Assembly: GCA_021014325.1 (NCBI GenBank)
Contig: CM037473.1
Coordinates: forward strand, 1,936,501-2,000,500
From: Plazaster borealis
Taxonomy: Eukaryota; Echinodermata; Asteroidea; Forcipulatida; Labidiasteridae
Length of the DNA stretch: 64,000 nt
Direction: 5' to 3'
Under the pieces are notes generated by a model. The model was not told where the DNA came from. It made no database searches and saw nothing but the letters and a program-made list of their open reading frames with translations. Below are positions 48,801-58,800 of the stretch, piece by piece. Both the position numbers and the translations under genes were made by a program. Position 1 is the first letter of the stretch, and each line of letters opens with the position of its first letter.

Positions 48801-51800
48801 ATGATATGTAAATAGATTAATATATGTGCCAGAGTCGAGTCCCTGTGTTCTCTAAGTCAGAGTCCCTGTTGTCTGAGGAGAGCTCAAGTCCGAGTCCGCC
48901 CCCTAAAGGGGGAGTCCGAGACCGGTCTTGAAGTCCTCCAGCACTGATTAATTTTATCATGAACTTTGTAGAGAGGAACTTATTTACTTGATATAAATTA
49001 TAAATATTGTAAATTTTTGTTAATTTGTTATCTTGTTCAAGTAAAACTGTATTTTTGTTATTTGTGCGAGAAATGAAATAAATGGAGCGGTATAGCTCCA
49101 CTTTAACTCTTTCACGCGCCGCCCGGTCGCTAACGACCGGTTTAAATCCCTCAGAAAAATAGTTGTAAAACAAAAAAATAAAGATTGCACGGCCATACAG
49201 TTTCAGAATGGGAAAGAGGACTCTTGAAGGTGCTATTGTGACCTATTTTTTTGGGGGGTCGCCATTTGCACAAAAAAACGAGTAAATAAATAATTTGTCC
49301 CTATAATAATTTTATCACTAAAATAAATGGTGCATGAAAGGGTTAAAGGGAAACCAAAAAACGGTTTGATATGCCATAGGGATGGATCTTTCACCTTCAG
49401 GATCTCCAAAGGGGTGGCTTGCTCAGGGAGTGGGGTTTGCTCGGTAATGGTTTGTTCATCAAGGGTTTGTCGGATGGTAATGGCTTGCAGCTGGATCCCT
49501 CCTGTAATGACAGGACAGGTTTTTTTTCCATTAAACTCTATTCTAAAATGTCACACAGCAATCACAAGAATTTGTATAAATTTCCCCCCCCCACCCCACC
49601 CAAATCTCTATTTTAAAATAAGCATTGTGGGCATATGGGACATCTTTGGTTAAAGGGGCAGAGGGGTTGATTTGCCTGAAGTTTTACGCGGATAAAAACA
49701 CAATACCAGGTAAAAAATCTTGCTTGGCTTTCTCTGTCCATTTTCTTTTCTTTTTACTGTGCCCGAATTTTCCCCATTGTTTTGCCCAAATTTGGGAGGG
49801 CAGTTTCCCCCCCCCCTCCCTTGCCCCCTGGGTCGTGCTTATGATAAGCATCATATTCAACAGGGACATTGACATTCTGTTGACAAGATTATTTCATTGT
49901 GGGTGGCAGGAGAAAAGTTTAGAAAGTTACATCAAAGAGAGAGTGAGGGAGAGAGGATAACAAAGAAACATGAAGATAGCCTGTCATTGTGAATTCATAC
50001 ATTGTAATTGGACCCAAACAACAGCCCCAACCCTCCCCACCTCCAACAGTTGTGGGATAAAAATGATTTTTAGAAGTTATAAGAAAATTGTATTCCCGCC
50101 TCGATCATTCAGTAACATCGCGGAAGGGTGGAATAACAAGAGTTATTGGAACAGGAAGGAGCTGTGTTGAATATAAGAAGAAGGTCAGAGAAACAACGAG
50201 ATACTTACCAAATCCAGCAATAGCAGCAGCTAACTTGGCATCTCCCTTGGCTTTTACCTCAGCCATGGCCTTGTTCATCTTCGCCTTGGCCTAAAAAATA
50301 GCAGAAATTATGGTCGGATCTTAAGACATGTTTACATAAAACTTCAAAGATGGTGCCTTACAAATTCACTCCCTGGATACCAGTCGTTAACAATATTACA
50401 CAAGATAACTTTTACCACTTTAACTGCAAAGGAAGTTTGTATTCTTAGAAAAAAAACCTTAAAATAATATTATCAGTCATAAACTATTTACAGGGCTTTA
50501 AAACTTATCTTTTTGGGGGAACTAAATTAAATTGATAACAATTAGAAATATGTTTGATGAAAATAAAATTTTATGAGAGAAAAAAGGGACTGTGACAAAA
50601 ATTAGAATTGAGGTAGGCCTACATGAGAATGAGAAAATAGACATAATCTCTTATTTCATTTCAACGACCAACTTACCGCATTTTGGGTTTTCAAAGTTTT
50701 CTTTGAACATTTGGGTTTTTGCATAGGTAGCCCCGTGTCAGAATCTGAAAAAAATCAAAAATATGTTTTGTTATAATTTTCCACAGAAACTGAAATCAAC
50801 AAAGATAACTGAGTAGCCTACATGGACATGCTCAAAAGTTTAGTTGTTGTAGGACATGAATTAAGAAATAAACTATGAACTAACAAATATTGACTAAAGG
50901 GTCCATGAAATGTAATTTTTTTTAAATGCAATCCTTGGAGATGAACCTTTGTGTCCCATTTCACCTTATTTTAAATTCTCATTTTCCCATTTTTTTAGAG
51001 TATTTTGGTGCCTTTTTGTATTTTATGCTAATGCCAATTTCCATATTCATGAACAAAAGTGTGATGTCAAGTCAGGTAGAAAGCTCAATGTTGCAATTAG
51101 TTTATGAACAAAAAGTCAACAGAATTTAGGCTATTTCGCTGTCTTAATCTTCCTTTTCTTTAGTGATTTGTTAGTGTGTAAGTTCATGGCAGATGCCAAA
51201 GTGCAAACTTTTCTCTCAAATTCTTTTAACAAGCAAATTTTGGGGTTCACAATTTCATTTTTTTCAATAAATAAATAAAACAAGTGTTTTACTGAAATGA
51301 AATCACTGCGACAGCGCCCTCAGTTGTCCAGACAAGGGAGGAAATTTTGTGATGTTTACAGAAAATTACTTCTCAATGAAATTAACCAAATATGGATGTC
51401 AATTAGTTTTCATACACATACAGGGATTAGGAAGTAGCTCAAAATATATTCCTAAGAATGTTTTACTTCAGAGGCCCTTTAATGTTAGCCTAGCCCAGGT
51501 TGGACTCCTCCGTTGCATACAGTGCAGAGTACAACCAAGCGGGAGGTACTAAAAGTAATGACATAACTAAGGACATGTCCGAATTGGAACATACCTTAAT
51601 TGTTTTACTGAGTCTCACCGTAACCAATACATTTACACAGTTACAAAGTGAAAACTATTTGATGTAGTGTTGGTGTACTGTGATTACAACAAAAACACCA
51701 ACGTTAGTTAGACTTTAAAGGCACAAAAATGCTCAGCAACCTCACGATCGGAGTCAAAATCTTATATATTTTACTTGTAAAGTTAAACATAGTTTTTCAC

Positions 51801-52353
51801 AAAATTTTTATGTAAAATTGGATGCGATAATCGTAAGTTTACCCCCTCGATCCTGCCGGCCATAAGACCAAAAGGCATGACAAAAGTCATGAGTCAATGT
51901 TGAAGTGAAAAAAAAAAGTTCTTTCAATTTTTTTAATTAAATTGTTAGGCCTAATAAGTTAGAGTTTTGTTTTTCTTCACAACGCAATGGCTTTAGTCAT
52001 GTTAGCCGAATCGGAAAGGATCTGAGGTGAAACATTGTTTTAATGTTAAGTCTTTAGTTAAAAGATTATTGGGTCGAGAAGGCAAGGAAGCCATCACTAC
52101 TCGCCCCCCTTTTTTTGGGCTAGTTGACTCGACCTCACTCAGGGGCAGGCGATACAGAGTGGATTGGCCCCATAATGGGGCTACCTCAGGCTGAGATCGG
52201 GTAACCAGCAAAACAGAAAACATCAACAACCTTAATTTCTTTGAGTTTTGACTGAGAAAATAAAGATTAAAGAAGAACATTTATTGGTAGAATTTCAAAA
52301 CTTAGCTTACCTATGACTTTTGGCAGGTTGTTCTTTGAATGCATACAACCCAT
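39116..52353 (-). CDS. Unrecognised 16-exon gene: putative acylated AKAP-like scaffold with tandem amphipathic-helix exons
   Basis: Exons (minus, 5' to 3'): 52353-52311, 50744-50677, 50290-50209, 49501-49395, 48778-48635, 48319-48176, 46987-46895, 46537-46394, 46056-45898, 45411-45256, 44906-44748, 44256-44098, 43954-43835, 43126-42977, 41837-41691, 41527-39830. All have AG/GT borders and compatible phases; introns 1 and 3 are phase 1, all others phase 0. The first stop gives ~1190 residues. I do not recognise a named family. Visible parts are an MGCMHS N-terminus, a basic Lys/Ala stretch (exon 3) and Thr/Glu-rich exons. Then come six exons (9-14) each carrying a 12-residue amphipathic helix of the type AxxLVxxVLxxI, and a Ser/Lys-rich tail with ARRKIS, LRRIS and PPPY. 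AKAP-like membrane scaffolding is an inference from these motifs. A TAA at 39832-39830 interrupts the last exon; the frame stays open to 39116. Confidence 0.75.
39830..41527 (-). CDS. AKAP-like gene, exon 16 up to the first stop (Ser/Lys-rich tail)
   Basis: 565 codons to TAA. The first ~200 residues are strongly basic (KKSRTSLFGRKDKKSN; repeated KKPSS/KKS). Later parts hold PKA-type sites ARRKIS (Ser ~904) and LRRIS (Ser ~955), a PPPY WW-ligand motif (~861-864) and several S-P sites. The C-terminal end has KSPTRRPCRASESPSGK, a motif that recurs in modified form beyond the stop. Low complexity and predicted disorder; no enzyme domain. Confidence 0.8.
   Translation of the reverse strand, partial: VIATDEKPTGKSSALSKIKAVVAKSASKKSRTSLFGRKDKKSNENIKKDLKSNKQAFSESKTKCGSSKKPGPNNVKVVVTKKSVNAKSDVTKKPTSDYKKSSVTNAKKPSSTSTHKGSSSTDHKKSLTKPRGSAASSRMIREAANGAKVSTNVKPSKKVSTTTSSSSATSDVKIKVNPAKKLNVSKSVSFPCNGSQQKPTASASAAKTSNPIESSQSASGKPNLKQPKQRTETPVPPPYDKSSSLKSNSSCRLKQNHSSFLAPQDLALSPSVHARRKISSVESKDSNIALITVNSQDSFKPNPKVQKRSGRNGSKSKVTITSDNTLRRISSACPAPGPKRSGLASVPELRPISVVDTPTDVGHEQNPRCHFDQAMGDNTEVQHESQSSVRMKQGDVTLGISDTGNQCCQLQQVQEMDDHSIDLQSQESLLCQEKLEGFITKSSSNLVSPSQTPKVEILAATLQTTNPLSDKDQLCETPEVVSSKSMFSPRSLMTADDSDNSTDPVRGQSFEVSKSPTRRPCRASESPSGKNTTNLNHKPKRISRDCFTMNQVTKWTQDSVGLDKI
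41691..41837 (-). CDS. AKAP-like gene, exon 15
   Basis: 49 codons, phase 0/0. DKDEITRVIIAQLKKSSS is a shorter amphipathic helix that fits the pattern only loosely. It is followed by SQLANQTCEISIQTDDD. Confidence 0.75.
42672..42849. repeat. Palindromic element in intron 14
   Basis: The left arm tagtaaacttgctggtacaa, continuing ccatgtataaaactcttttg, is inverted in the right arm (caaaagagttttagacatgg...tgcaagtttacta). The centre has ctgaagacgagcagaataaa and actgctcaaaacatcgagac. Confidence 0.75.
42977..43126 (-). CDS. AKAP-like gene, exon 14 (amphipathic helix 6)
   Basis: 50 codons, phase 0/0. SLDQQATDLVNAVLASIS contains ATDLVNAVLASI, the most canonical RII-like helix in the gene. The donor gtcagt is weak. 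Confidence 0.78.
43570..43823 (-). repeat. tRNA-Leu-derived SINE, minus orientation
   Basis: On the minus strand the head is gtcgttgccgatcagttaag with the B box gtgttcaagtccc. It then has the SINE body (cacttgtgtccttaag, gatgggacattaagccg, gtaaaagaacc). It is more diverged than the 57282 copy. It lies in intron 13 of the AKAP-like gene, next to exon 13. Confidence 0.7.
43835..43954 (-). CDS. AKAP-like gene, exon 13 (amphipathic helix 5, diverged)
   Basis: 40 codons, phase 0/0. SVLDQEAAHLVSEVQASISP has core AAHLVSEVQASI, in which position 9 is Gln instead of a hydrophobic residue. Binding by this copy would be weaker if the AKAP reading is right. Confidence 0.72.
44098..44256 (-). CDS. AKAP-like gene, exon 12 (amphipathic helix 4)
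   Basis: 53 codons, phase 0/0, same AGFIVDSVLANI core. Flanking intron sequence is also similar to that around exon 11, so the duplication unit was exon plus intron. Confidence 0.8.
44360..44492. repeat. MITE family G inside intron 11
   Basis: It runs from ggccgtgtctgaattggcgg to ccgccaatttggatacggcc. TTA precedes it and TTT follows. The paralogous intron (about 45030-45055) lacks it and represents the empty site. Confidence 0.8.
44748..44906 (-). CDS. AKAP-like gene, exon 11 (amphipathic helix 3)
   Basis: 53 codons, phase 0/0, with the same AGFIVDSVLANI core. It differs from exon 12 at only a few codons (KTSTGS versus ETSTLS, NKQ versus NEQ, KPTGSI versus KSTGST). Confidence 0.8.
45256..45411 (-). 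CDS. AKAP-like gene, exon 10 (amphipathic helix 2)
   Basis: 52 codons, phase 0/0. LGLDQEAGFIVDSVLANITN contains AGFIVDSVLANI, a full match to the RII-binding spacing. It is followed by SVAPEEPKMKSTGSIAMD. Exons 11 and 12 are nearly identical to it. Confidence 0.8.
45514..45670 (+). repeat. Family F repeat
   Basis: It runs from caggcctggaatttcatc to atttcaagcttg, with the usual gggcactgccattgg and ggggcaccaagcc blocks. It sits in intron 9. Confidence 0.7.
45898..46056 (-). CDS. AKAP-like gene, exon 9 (amphipathic helix 1)
   Basis: 53 codons, phase 0/0. The helix is SLDKATTNLVDAVFTSLDNE (core TTNLVDAVFTSL, about residues 292-303 of the predicted protein). Hydrophobic residues fall at positions 4, 5, 8, 9 and 12 of the 12-mer, as in RII-binding helices, although position 1 is Thr. 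Confidence 0.75.
46394..46537 (-). CDS. AKAP-like gene, exon 8 (paralogue of exon 6)
   Basis: 48 codons, phase 0/0: ACPTSSASACSRLIAVTEAK then TSVDNTPNETIPTLSTTTS. Same size and same core as exon 6, supporting exon duplication. Confidence 0.72.
46596..46697. repeat. Low-complexity tract
   Basis: (att)n, (at)n, then T and G homopolymer runs in intron 7 of the AKAP-like gene. Confidence 0.8.
46895..46987 (-). CDS. AKAP-like gene, exon 7
   Basis: 31 codons, phase 0/0: ELTNDSDTMMSVDNDVEMLI then KDEKVTEELAK. Acidic. It follows tttcacctag and precedes gtaaaa. Confidence 0.65.
47040..47489. repeat. TTAA MITE family B, second copy
   Basis: It is bounded by TTAA. The ends are aggtgaggtcatagattagt and, inverted, aggtagggtcgtagattggt. 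It shares ccgcatctctggccgcagca with 15392-15803 and has an extra small palindrome, aacgattcatgcatgaatcg. Confidence 0.8.
47601..48136 (+). repeat. TTAA MITE family C with a secondary insertion
   Basis: It is bounded by TTAA, with the usual family C interior. An extra ~140 bp at about 47965-48107 (tttacttatttattt..., ggggaaacctctcag) is absent from the other copies. Confidence 0.75.
48176..48319 (-). CDS. AKAP-like gene, exon 6
   Basis: 48 codons, phase 0/0: HPTSSAQSTSSRLIVVAEAK then SSVDNTLGEKLPTTTTV. It is clearly paralogous to exon 8, which has the same length and the same SSRLI-V-EAK-SVDNT core. Confidence 0.72.
48635..48778 (-). CDS. AKAP-like gene, exon 5
   Basis: 48 codons, phase 0/0: ASMKNDKMSSTGMDD, then ISSDVIAKMTINDTMSKTEE. 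Asp/Thr/Met-rich. It resembles exon 7 (NDSDTMMSVDNDVEMLI), so exons 5-6 and 7-8 look like a duplicated pair. Confidence 0.65.
49103..49346. repeat. piggyBac-type MITE
   Basis: It is bounded by TTAA. The termini are ctctttcacgcgcc and, inverted, ccctttcatgcacc. TTAA plus C(C/T)CTTT ends is the typical piggyBac form. The interior includes the palindrome ccggtcgctaacgaccgg. Confidence 0.8.
49395..49501 (-). CDS. AKAP-like gene, exon 4
   Basis: It encodes GIQLQAITIRQTLDEQ and a Gln/Thr/Pro-rich run ending ATPLEILK. The acceptor is cattacag and the donor gtgaaa. The frame joins exon 3 through a split Gly codon. Its weaker donor makes this the least certain of the small exons. Confidence 0.6.
50209..50290 (-). 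CDS. AKAP-like gene, exon 3 (Lys/Ala helix)
   Basis: It encodes AKAKMNKAMAEVKAKGDAKL and then AAAIAGF, a highly charged probable helix. The acceptor is attttttag and the donor G|gtaagt (phase 1). Confidence 0.72.
50677..50744 (-). CDS. AKAP-like gene, exon 2
   Basis: It encodes 22 residues plus the split Asp (DSDTGLPMQKPKCSKKTL...). It is basic, as expected just behind an acylated N-terminus. The acceptor is tttttttcag and the donor gtaagt; it joins exon 1 in phase 1 and exon 3 in phase 0. Confidence 0.72.
52311..52353 (-). CDS. AKAP-like gene, exon 1 (MGC...S N-terminus)
   Basis: The exon encodes MGCMHSKNNLPKVI and ends in phase 1 at ATAG|gtaagc. Gly2 with Ser6 fits the N-myristoylation pattern MGxxxS, and Cys3 is a likely palmitoylation partner. 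A membrane-anchored protein is therefore predicted. The ATG is preceded by catcatttag, so a 5' UTR intron may end just upstream. Confidence 0.75.
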
Positions 52354-53423
52354 GATTTACGCTAAATGATGACTAACTCAGCGTTTTTTTAAGAATAACT
52401 CACACAAATATTTTCTGAATCAAAATAGAGACATCAAATGCACATCCATTTCTCAATAATCCAAAACAGTTCTGGTGATTTTGTTGACATACATTATTAT
52501 TACATGTCGTCATCGAACGACAATCGACACACATTTTGAGCAGTTTGATTGGCCGAAAGTTGAAACATGCATTATTCATGTTAAGATCGCTGAGGTAACC
52601 AGCAACAGTCCTTTTCAATAATTTTAACAAATTATAATGCTGTATTTTGCTATTTATCACTTAATATAACCTATTTAAGAAAACAATTAAAACAAATACC
52701 AAAACAGTGAATTTTGTCACCTCAAATATGAATAATTGTATCTCTTGGTTTCGATTTTAAGAACAATTTTTTTTCAAATGGTTGTTACTCTTTAGTCACG
52801 TATCCAGACTTCATCAATACTAGCATCACACTTACTAAAGAAGAAACCAATCTAAAGTTTCTTTCGACAACCATACCAACAGAGGGCGCCACACATAGGA
52901 AAAGAATATTATGCAAATTACTATTGTTTTGTCGTAAGGGGCGGAGTCCGGAGCTTTTAAGCCTTTTCTCTCATGGGGATGGTGGATGAAAACTTAAAGA
53001 CAGACAGATTAACAACACAAACGTTTTTCTTAAATCGAAAGCACTAATGAATTTGTAGAAGGGAAACAAAAAAGTTAATACACCCACGTTAGGTCCTTTA
53101 GAACTTTATTACTTCAAGTTCTTTTTGAATGTCTTAAACAAATCACCATGCTTAAATTGAGTAAGCTCATGCTTTTCATAAAAATTTCACAAAACTTTTG
53201 CATTTTTCCATAATTGAAGTGCCCCTTGTAGATTTTAAATAAAGTTAATTCCACTCAAACACACACAGTAACACACACACACAAAGTACCATTGAATTGT
53301 AGTAAAAAACAGTCAACGTCTGAAATTGCTTTTCTCCCCACCGGTATGATAACGGCCATGAGGCCATGATACTAAAATTGGTAAAACAGTGCTTAACAAA
53401 TTAATAAAGGTTAGTTTAGACCT

Positions 53424-53570
53424 GGGCTAGATTTCGCAAAGCACTAAGATTCATCTTAAGATGAGTTGTCAATATCACCATAGTGATTTGTATTGTGACA
53501 TCACACTTTGCTTAGCAAATAAGATTGATACACAGTTAAGATCAATCTTAACTCTTTGTGAAATTGGCCC
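53424..53570. repeat. Inverted-repeat element (gatttcgcaaagc ends)
   Basis: The left end gggctagatttcgcaaagca, continuing ctaagat, pairs with the right end atcttaactctttgtgaaat followed by tggccc. Confidence 0.6.
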
Positions 53571-54297
53571 CATGGACCAACTTCATGGTGCCACTCAAGC
53601 ACAAAAGGTAGTTAAGCACAACAAAACTATGCTTATCAGAAAGGTTACCAGACAAAATAACGAATACCATGTCTCTCATCTGTGCCCAAATTCATTGCGC
53701 TGCTTACTGCAGACTTCAGAGATTATGGCCAATAAAATTCATACACTTTACATGGCGCCGTAAGCGCAGAATCCTGTAGTAAGCAGCGCCATTAAGTTGG
53801 GCCCTGGTATCCTGCTCATTTTTGCTTAGCAAATTTTGTTAAAGGAACATTTTCTGCTTGAGGAGCTCCATAAAATTGGGTCCAAGTTGGGGGTACATTT
53901 GTCTCATTTTCCCCCGCAATAATTGTTTCTCGGGTCAAAAGGCAAGAGGTCATGGATGTTGCTGTCAAATAATTATTTAGTATGTTTTTATTGTAAATAT
54001 CACAAGCAGTGCACTAAGGAAGTTCAACTAATTTGAAGTGAAGAATTTTGGAGCATGCGCCATGAGTGCCTAGGTTAGTAGAACGTTATTATTATTTAAA
54101 ATAAATCCATGATTCCTTAGTTTTGTACATACATGTACTGATTATGTTTAAAGGTTTATGACCATGAAATAGAAGAGACAATTTAAGGAGAAAACAAAAT
54201 TTCTTATCTTCTACTCATCTTCTACTCAAGTGTTTTAAAACTATGGTTTGTGCATTGTAAGTTGTTACATACTACACCCTGTCGTTATTAAAGGCCC

Positions 54298-54586
54298 CGT
54301 ACACTATTGGTAAGATCAAAAAACACAAATGTTCACAGATTCACACGCAACTTACATGATTTAAAGTAAGTAACGGTTGAAAGGGTTCCTTAAAATATTT
54401 CTGCCTAAAATGCTATCGTTTCTGAGAAATGAGTAAAACAATATTTTTTATCACACGCGATATTTTGAAAAGACAGAAAACACATAAGGTCTCTTTTCAC
54501 AGGTTTGTTTGTTCATGCATATGTTTAATCACAAAAAATGAGGATACTGATTTTGAGCTGTTACCAAAAGTGTACAATATCTTTAA
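54298..54586. repeat. TTAA MITE family D
   Basis: It is bounded by TTAA. The ends are aggccccgtacactattggt and, inverted, agatattgtacacttttggt. These share the gtacac...ttggta motif of families A and C, but the interior differs. Confidence 0.75.
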
Positions 54587-55082
54587 AGTAAATTTTCTCA
54601 TAGAATTTGAGTTATTTTTTTGCCAATAGTTTTAACCGAAGTAAATGCACAGTGGCACTGAAAGTACTGGTCACTGTTTTAAATAACTCTTGTATAGTGA
54701 CATTTTAGCCCCCGGCTTGGTAATACAACATACAATGGGGTCATACATTTGGCACGTCTTAATCTTGTCAACTTAATCTGAGGTCAAAACAAGTAAATAC
54801 CCAAGTATTTGTTATCGAACAGAAAACATCTCCTTCTGGAACCTACAGTTATGTAAATCTCATTGTTAACACTTTTTGCATATTTATATTAATATAAAAT
54901 GATTATCTGTGTATTATATAATTACTGTAAAAAATATAATGCGACATTTAAAACACTATTTCTACTTAAATATAAAATGTACTTTTAAGACATGTGCGCA
55001 CTGGACTCTTGTGTTAACTTAACCACAAGACAATGTTAAACTACGATCTTGGTAAGTTACAATTGTTTAAATGCGGATTTAT

Positions 55083-55443
55083 TTAAAGGGATTGTATACG
55101 TTTGGTAATTGGAACCCAATGTTTGTTTCAATCCTATAACCTGTGAAAACTTCATTTCAAAAGGTGGTAGCATTTTTTGGGATATTGCCGAATATCTGGA
55201 GCAGTTATGTCCACGCAGGAAGAATAATCTGCAATTGGAATACACAATCTGAGAAGCATTTCTGACAGAAACCACTTCTCGGATTCAACTTTTTTCGGGA
55301 TATTTTTCCATAACCACATTACTTCAAAGTGAAATGTTTCTCAAAATGCTTTATACTATCAGAAGCTGCTGTACTTCTTACCCAGTAAGTTTTTATTTCA
55401 ATTAATTTTATGAGTAACTAACAAACGTATACAGAACCTTTAA
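55083..55443 (+). repeat. TTAA MITE family C
   Basis: It is bounded by TTAA. The left end is agggattgtatacgtttggt and the right end, inverted, is aggttctgtatacgtttgtt. It has the family C interior. Confidence 0.85.
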
Positions 55444-55752
55444 GCCACTGTTTTGACAAGCATGCATTGATTTGACGAACCAAACCTTGTATTTCTTTGA
55501 ATATGTATGGAAGTCCATATCGATTGAAAGTCACATGTTTAGATTGATGTGTTACTAAGAAGAGTTCACTAAGTTAACATCGTTAAGTTTACCAAGACTC
55601 TGTTCAGCCTAATAAGTTAACAATCTTGACGCACTAAGTTAGCATGCCTGGAAACTTACCACTGTACTCATTAAGGATGTTACAGGGTAACAAAAATTGT
55701 TTAAGTCAAATGCCAAAAGATCTCTATTGAGTGTGTTATGATATGATGAGTT

Positions 55753-55814
55753 TTAGAAAGCTTTGTAGTAGAAAATGTACTCTTCACTGCCTTCTGGTGT
55801 TATGCCATCAGATC
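55753..55814 (-). CDS. Cobalamin-binder terminal exon
   Basis: 62 nt. SDGITPEGSEEYIFYYKAF followed by TAA. The short C-terminal strand with ...F/Y-aromatic-stop is usual for the family. Confidence 0.9.
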
Positions 55815-58800
55815 CTGTCAGACCAAACAGAGATAAAACAAAAATGAGTTGTGTCACATAAATTTAAAACATATGAAGAATTAAGCCCAGCTCATACTTC
55901 CTGCGAATACGAATGCATTGCGAATTTGGCGTCACAAATTCGCACCAAACAATTCGCAAGAGTTGAGCTATGCTCAACTTTTGTGGGACATTCCCAACAA
56001 ACAGAGTTGTGACATCAAATTCGCTTGGCATTCGCATTCGCAGGAAGTATGAACCAGGCTTTATTCAACTTAATATCTATCAACAAAAATGTATACAAGG
56101 ATCTTTTTAGTGCACTTTTTTGAAACATTTAAAATAATTAATAAATACTACCGTGGGTAACACAGAAGGATGGTAATAAAATTATGCAGAAAACAAATCT
56201 GAGACATGTAAAGTAAAAAGCATTTTATGAAATGATTAAATCATAAATTTTGACAGAAAAATAAAGATACAATGCGTTTAAATAATACCAATGTCTTTGA
56301 TGAGATGGATCAAATAAGACTTGGTCTTTTTATCGACCTAAGCTTACAACCAAGATACAAGCAAGATAATTTGTTGATGGACTTTCAGTAAATAAATTAT
56401 CCACACTAAATGTTGTTTTCATTTTTAATTTTGGAGAGAGAAAAATTGACTAGAATGGAATTTGAACCTGCAAACTCCGAATTAATGTACTGATGCTCAA
56501 GGTTTTAGCCAGGATTTGGTAAAAGGGTGTCAAAATTTGCTGGAAATTTAAAAACTGGGTGTCCAAATTGTTCACTTACAATGGTTTACATGTAAATGAC
56601 AGATAAAACAGGGTGTCCAAATTTAACACAGGGTGTCCAAAAGACACCCAGACACCCCTCTGGCTAACACTATGCTGAGGCTCTACCGACTGAGCTATCT
56701 AATGTTGGCGGTGTTCCAATTTTGACAATGTCTTTATTTGAGGGTTTTATTTTTGATTATGAAGATTAACCTCACCTGTAGAGGCAGACTCCCGTTGAGG
56801 TCCAATGAGAATAGTCCAGTAGGTTTGTTTAACGCCATCGTTGGGAATTCCATTAATACTGGTCATGTAGTTACCAAAGTCTGTCATTTTAGATTCAAAC
56901 CTATCAAAGTGAAAAAATAAAAATAAAAAACACCTTTAGACACATATGTCAGGGGCTTAACTCCTCCATTCAATAAGATTATTTTTGAGAAAATAAAATT
57001 AGCCGTTCCAAACTGCCTACCAACCAAAAGGACCTAAGGTATAAATGCCCAAAAATGGTTAACGGCCTGACATTCGACCCTAAATGCTAAAACCTTTGAG
57101 AAAGACTCTGCCAGGGTCGAAACATCAGGCTGTTAACCATGTTTTGCAAGACTATTTTGGTAGGATTTTACAAGCAACCTAAAACATATATTCTTAATTG
57201 ATTTAAACTGTCAAGAATAAATCCTGCAGGATATCATCTTAAATTAAAAACCACTAGTTTTAAGATTCTGTTTGTAGATTGCGGTGTCGTGGCCGAGCGG
57301 TCAAGCGCACTGGACTCAACCTCTCGCCTTTCTGATCAGCAGAGTCCCGGTCTTGACACTTGTGTCCTTCAGCAAGACACTTAACTATTACTGCTTCGTC
57401 CTTTGGATGGGATGTAAAGCCGTTGGTCCCATGTGTTGTGTAATGCACGTAAAAGAACCCAGTTAAACTTATCGCTAAGAGAAGGGGGTTTGCCTCGATG
57501 TTTCTGGCAGTGGCTGCTGAATCGAATGTGCCTCAGCACCTTGTTAAGACTTACAAGGTGTTACATAAATAGGTTTCATAAATCATTAACTTCAAAAACC
57601 TGTCTGGAAATAAATAATGAAAAGTGCTTTGAGACGCCCGTGGATACAGCGCTATATCAAAACTAGCTATTATTATAATTATTATTATTATTAGATCCCA
57701 GCTTTTCTACCCATTTAATTAGGCAGCCAGACTCATTAAGCTACTGAGAAACGTCCAGATATAAATTGTCACTAACCATAATTGGTCTCTAGATGTCTCC
57801 ATGGCTCTTTGTAGGAATTGAAACAGGGTCAAACCAGCTGGGCCGGTAACTGGCACAGTCACTGTCTCCTGACCATCATGGACGCTATTCTCAACAGTGA
57901 TTTGAATTGTGATTGGTGGACCTGGATTTGTTGTCGTTGCCGATGTGTTACTGTCTGGTTGGGCAGCGGTATGCTGAGCATCTGAAAGTTTTGAAAGATG
58001 ATTCTTTTTCTTTTAAGTTGTAGGGTTTTAAGTTATATTTATTTTATTATAAGTTATTATTTGGTCCCCATGTGTTGTGTAATGTACGTAAAAGAACACA
58101 GTTACACTTATCGCTAAGAGAAGGCGTTTTGCCTCTGTGTTTCTGGCAGTGGCTGCTGAATGTGCCGCAGAACCTTGTAAACACTTACAAAGCGTTACAT
58201 AAATAGGTCTGATAATTCATAAACTCCAAAAACCTGTCTGGAAATAAATAGTGAAAAGTGCTTTGAGACGCCCGTCTTTGAGAATTTATTATAAGTTATT
58301 ATATAATTGTTCATTTCGTCACGTCAGTGCAACAAGGTCGTAACTCCAATTTTGGTTGTTTTGCGTAAATAATTCGTTAAGGTTTGGTGACGTTTCAAAC
58401 AATCACTGGGTTTTAAGTTGATTGGAAAACTCTTTGTTACATGGCAGTTGACACTGGTCCAGTTCAGCACTAAGAGACATTTTGGACATATTTTCATGGT
58501 GCTACCAAAAATCTTGTTAGAAGTTGGAAAAAGACGAAAAACATTAAAATTGATGTTTGAAAACATAAGTGGTTGTTTGCAAGGTCTACAGGGAATGGAT
58601 GCCACCATGACAGCATTGACGTTACATTGTTAACAAGATGTTTCAACAGATGTTAATGTTGCAAAGAAATTTATTCAGTTATTTATTTTTTACTATTTCC
58701 CCCCTCCCATTACACTGATGTGTATTAAGCACTCTGTATTTAGTACTTTCCCCGAGTCCTGTGAAAACAATCCACAGGCATATCACTGGGGTGGGATGTC

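Larger units (their letters stand above)
52354..55752. other. Intergenic region between the AKAP-like gene and the cobalamin-binder gene
   Basis: The promoter and 5' UTR of the AKAP-like gene should be in the first part, but no start site is clear. Repeats are at 53424, 54298 and 55083, with other palindromic ggcgc/aaattggg units at 53590-53885. No exon is recognised. Confidence 0.45.
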
